From: Ferruginivarius sediminum
GTDB taxonomy: Bacteria > Pseudomonadota > Alphaproteobacteria > Kiloniellales > Rhodovibrionaceae
Assembly: GCF_003344765.1 (NCBI RefSeq)
Contig: NZ_QPMH01000004.1
Coordinates: forward strand, 1-64,000
Direction: 5' to 3'
Length of the DNA stretch: 64,000 bases
In this document: piece after piece, positions 61,476-64,000 of the stretch
Layout: every line of letters begins with the position of its first letter
How positions within the stretch are numbered: position 1 is the stretch's first letter
Translations under genes and position numbers: made by a program
Notes under the pieces: generated by a model
The model's database searches: none
Told to the model about the DNA's origin: nothing
What the model saw: the letters and a program-made list of their open reading frames with translations, nothing else

Positions 61476-62345
61476 ATGGCAAGCCCGTACGACCTGCTGC
61501 AAAGCTGGCTGACCCGCCAGTTGACGGATCAGGGCCGGGAATGGCTGGGCGCGACGCTGGCCAAGGTCGCGCAGCCGGGCGATGACAAGGCGCTCTATGT
61601 CGCTCTCGGCCTGGTCCCGCGCAAGCTGGGGAAGGCGGATCTGGCACTCGGCTCCGAGGAGCTGGAGGCTGCCGCGGCGGCGCGGCCCGGCTGGGATCCG
61701 CGTGGATGGAGCGTGGATCAGGCCGCTCGCGTGCTGTTGCTGCTGGGCGCTGCGGAGGTTGAGCCCGAGCGTTTCCCGGACCTGCTGGATACCCTTTGCG
61801 CCACCGCCGATGTCGGCGAACTGGTGGCTATCTACCGTGGCCTGCCTCTTTACCCGCGCCCCGACAGCCTGGTCACGCGGGCGGCCGAGGGCGCGCGCTC
61901 CAACATGCGGGCGCTGTTCGAAGCGGTGGCCCACCGTAATCCCTTCCCGCGCGAGCAGTTCGCCGAGCTTGCCTGGAACCACATGGTGCTGAAGGCGCTG
62001 TTCATCGGCAGCACGCTCTACCCGATTCAGGGGCTGGAGGAGCGCGCCAACCGAAACTTGGCGCGCATGCTTCGCGATTTCGCGCACGAGCGCTGGTCGG
62101 CGGGGCGGCCGGTCAGTCCGGAGTTGTGGCGCTGTGTGGCTCCTTATGCCGAGGGCGAGGCGCTGGACGACCTTGCGAAGGCACTGGAGATGGACGCGGC
62201 GGGGGGCGCTCGCGGCGCGGCCCTGGCGCTTGCGGCCAATGGCGGCGCGGACGCGCGCAAAGTGCTGGCCAGGGCTCCGGAACTGGCGGGGGCAATTGAA
62301 AGCGGCCGGCTTTCCTGGGAGACTCTTTCGAAGGAAACGGGCTGA
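61476..62345 (+). CDS. eboA: EboA-domain protein
   Basis: A 289-aa helical protein that opens with SPYDLLQSWLTRQLTDQGRE and contains VPRKLGKADLALGSEELEAA and LAWNHMVLKALFIGSTLYPI, patterns of the EboA family. The ATG at 61476 follows GGGGAGG; it begins 28 bp after eboC. Function unknown within the ebo system. Confidence 0.85.
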   Translation: MASPYDLLQSWLTRQLTDQGREWLGATLAKVAQPGDDKALYVALGLVPRKLGKADLALGSEELEAAAAARPGWDPRGWSVDQAARVLLLLGAAEVEPERFPDLLDTLCATADVGELVAIYRGLPLYPRPDSLVTRAAEGARSNMRALFEAVAHRNPFPREQFAELAWNHMVLKALFIGSTLYPIQGLEERANRNLARMLRDFAHERWSAGRPVSPELWRCVAPYAEGEALDDLAKALEMDAAGGARGAALALAANGGADARKVLARAPELAGAIESGRLSWETLSKETG

Positions 62346-62400
62346 CGCGAACAGGCGTTGACGCAGGTAGACGCCGGAAGCCCAGGGAGGACGCGATTCC

Positions 62401-63354
62401 ATGATGTTCATCGACCCGCATATCCACATGCTGGCGCGCACGACAAACGACTACGAGGCGATGGCCGCCGCCGGCGTGGTCGCCGTGATCGAGCCGGCGT
62501 TCTGGGTCGGCCAGCCGCGGACGCATGTCGGGACCTATATCGACTACCTTTCGACCATCGTCGGCTGGGAGCGGTTTCGCGCCGGGCAGTTCGGCATCCG
62601 GCACTATTGCACCGTCGGCCTCAATTCGAAGGAGGCCAACAACGAGGCGCTGGCGGAAGGCGTGATGGAGATCCTGCCCCGCTTCGCCGTCAAGGAGGGC
62701 GTCGTCGCTATCGGCGAGATCGGTTACGACGAGCAGACCGAGCTGGAGGATCGCTACCTGCGCAAGCAGCTCGAACTGGCGAAGGAACTCGACATGCTGG
62801 TGCAGATCCACACGCCGCACCGCGACAAGAAGCGCGGTACCTCGCGCACCATGGATGTCTGCGAGGAGCACGGCCTGGACCCGTCGAAGGTGGTCATCGA
62901 CCACAACAATGAAGAGACGGTGCAGGAGGTCCTGGATCGCGGGTATTGGGCAGCCTTTACCATCTACCCGAAGACCAAGATGGGCAGCGAACGCATGGTC
63001 GAGATCGCGCGCCACTATGGCTCTGATCGGATGATGGTGGATTCCAGCGCGGACTGGGGCGTCTCCGACCCGCTGTCGGTGCCGAAGACCGCCCACCTGA
63101 TGCTGAAGCGCGGCATCCCCGAGGCGGACGTCCATCGCCTGTGTTATGGAAACGCACTGGACGCCTACGGACAAAGCGGACAGATCGCCGAGGCGGACTG
63201 GACAAATCCGCCGGAGATCGACCAGCGCACCCTCTATGAGGGCAACTCCGTCCTGCGCGGCCAGGCCCCGCGCGTCGACAGCGACGGCAGCGGACCGGAG
63301 CGCCATGCCGACCTTGAACGGCTGTCGCCCGATGAATTGGGTGTGGAGAACTAG
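62401..63354 (+). CDS. eboB: TatD-family hydrolase EboB
   Basis: A 317-aa amidohydrolase of the TatD type. Metal ligands are visible: DPHIHM, EIGYDE, the histidine of IHTPHRD, that of VIDHNN and the aspartate of DSSADWG. TatD-like enzymes include nucleases and deacylases. The last ~40 residues are a disordered acidic tail. It closes the ebo-type cluster; no EboF phosphatase is seen after it in the window. Confidence 0.9.
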   Translation: MMFIDPHIHMLARTTNDYEAMAAAGVVAVIEPAFWVGQPRTHVGTYIDYLSTIVGWERFRAGQFGIRHYCTVGLNSKEANNEALAEGVMEILPRFAVKEGVVAIGEIGYDEQTELEDRYLRKQLELAKELDMLVQIHTPHRDKKRGTSRTMDVCEEHGLDPSKVVIDHNNEETVQEVLDRGYWAAFTIYPKTKMGSERMVEIARHYGSDRMMVDSSADWGVSDPLSVPKTAHLMLKRGIPEADVHRLCYGNALDAYGQSGQIAEADWTNPPEIDQRTLYEGNSVLRGQAPRVDSDGSGPERHADLERLSPDELGVEN

Positions 63355-63658
63355 GGTAACCGGGGTTCCGCTTCACCGATAGCCTCGCCCATTTCAGCAG
63401 CCGACGACTCGGCAATGCTGGTGCGCGCCATTCGGAAAACGCGACGGTCGGTAGCCGGTGAACGCTCGCGGGTGGCATGTCTTTGTGGTTTCTTAAAACT
63501 GTCACCGTGCCGGCACAACAAAACCGTGCAATCCAGTATTTTATTGCCCCAGATCAAGGTCTTGGCAAGCGGCTGGGCGTAAGGTTCCGGCCAAGTGAAA
63601 GGACGGGCGGCTCGTGCGATCCGAAGGATGCACGAGCGCCCTGGGGAGAGACGCTGTG
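63355..63658. other. Intergenic stretch after eboB
   Basis: About 300 bp. No supported gene, terminator hairpin with T-tract or repeat was seen. A promoter for the downstream 66-aa gene is likely within its last 150 bp. Confidence 0.4.
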
Positions 63659-63859
63659 ATGCAGTTCGACTGGCGTGATGCCGGCGTTGAGCCGCCGCTC
63701 GAGGACATTCTCTCTGATCCCATTGTCGGCTTGGTTGCTCGTCGCGACGGCTTGTCGACTGGAGACATTCGATCGGCGGTCTTTCAAGCGCGCAATGCAC
63801 TTTCGCAGCGGCGCAGTAAAGGAATGAGGGTTACTCCCGAAGAGTTAGTCAAAGCTTGA
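63659..63859 (+). CDS. Small conserved-type protein, 66 aa
   Basis: A 66-aa protein (MQFDWRDAGVEPPLEDILSD, then IVGLVARRDGLSTGDIRSAV) with a GGGGAGAG box before the ATG. It resembles small uncharacterised alphaproteobacterial proteins. No function known to me. Confidence 0.6.
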   Translation: MQFDWRDAGVEPPLEDILSDPIVGLVARRDGLSTGDIRSAVFQARNALSQRRSKGMRVTPEELVKA

Positions 63860-63932
63860 TATAGTTCATATCGCCCTTGGTGCGATCCTCTGATCATGAC
63901 TGCATCTTGTCACGAACCGAGGGCGGTTAGGC

Positions 63933-64000
63933 ATGTCGGGACAATCCGAGACGACGGACGCGCTGTGCGAGGAAATGCGGCGGCTGCGCAACTACGCTCG
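63933..64000 (+). CDS. Partial gene running off the right edge
   Basis: An ATG at 63933 opens a frame reading MSGQSETTDALCEEMRRLRN and continues to the window end without a stop. Too short to identify. A plausible small helical N-terminus. Confidence 0.4.
   Translation, partial: MSGQSETTDALCEEMRRLRNYA

Overview
This is a high-GC chromosomal segment whose gene order points to an alphaproteobacterium of the Rhodospirillales type. The run murA / DUF2948 / hisG(short) / hisD / UPF0262 / low-MW phosphatase / infA / maf / RNase G-like / yacG / tRNA-Phe is characteristic of that order. The organism is inferred from gene order and protein families only; no rRNA gene is present.

Layout. (1) 1-2771: a transposase scrap at the left edge, a homocysteine S-methyltransferase-family gene, an AT-rich orphan gene and tRNA-Thr. 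(2) 2979-10779: a co-directional housekeeping block: dcd, murA, hisG, hisD, infA, maf, an RNase E/G-like gene and yacG. (3) 10958-26334: a ~15.4-kb integrated phage-like element in tRNA-Phe, bounded by a 46-bp perfect direct repeat. It carries a tyrosine integrase, an AlpA-like regulator, a zinc-finger/Toprim primase, a RepA-like helicase, a terminase whose large subunit is in two genes, a tape-measure protein, a proteasome-like hydrolase candidate and a LamG-like protein. No capsid or portal gene is recognisable. (4) 26594-31262: small secreted, lipoprotein, PAS, LysE, SCO and Hsp20 genes. (5) 31372-44157: housekeeping genes mostly on the minus strand (acyl-CoA dehydrogenase, DLH, ychF, pth, rplY, prs, a lipoprotein, an M24-like hydrolase, pgeF, a MidA-like methyltransferase, lgt, rfaD), then ubiK on plus.

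(6) 44245-54651 is the most interesting region: a Fap-like functional-amyloid locus. Five secreted proteins of 265-301 aa each carry three ~30-residue repeats of the form G(V/I)xxxNQxxGNxNNQxNxxA, separated by linkers, which is the architecture of Pseudomonas FapB/FapC. Four of the five come from a ~1.86-kb tandem duplication of a two-gene unit. They are followed by a secreted C39-family peptidase (FapD-like) and a 140-aa protein that joins a double-glycine motif to a single copy of the repeat. A convergent gene encodes a signal peptide, coiled coil, Pro/Glu-rich linker and beta-barrel (FapF-like). An Fnr/Crp-type regulator with an N-terminal cysteine cluster lies directly upstream of the operon, and a fasciclin-domain protein lies next to the fapF-like gene. 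The proposed logic: subunits enter the periplasm by Sec signal peptides, are handled by the C39 peptidase, leave through the FapF-like pore and polymerise as a surface fibre, possibly under redox control.

(7) 54887-57948: two uncharacterised proteins, an AT-rich silent stretch and a FadL/OmpP1-type porin. (8) 58192-63354: an ebo-type metabolite-traffic cluster (eboD-eboE-eboC-eboA-eboB, translationally coupled); eboF is not seen in the window. (9) 63355-64000: one small conserved gene and the start of another at the edge.
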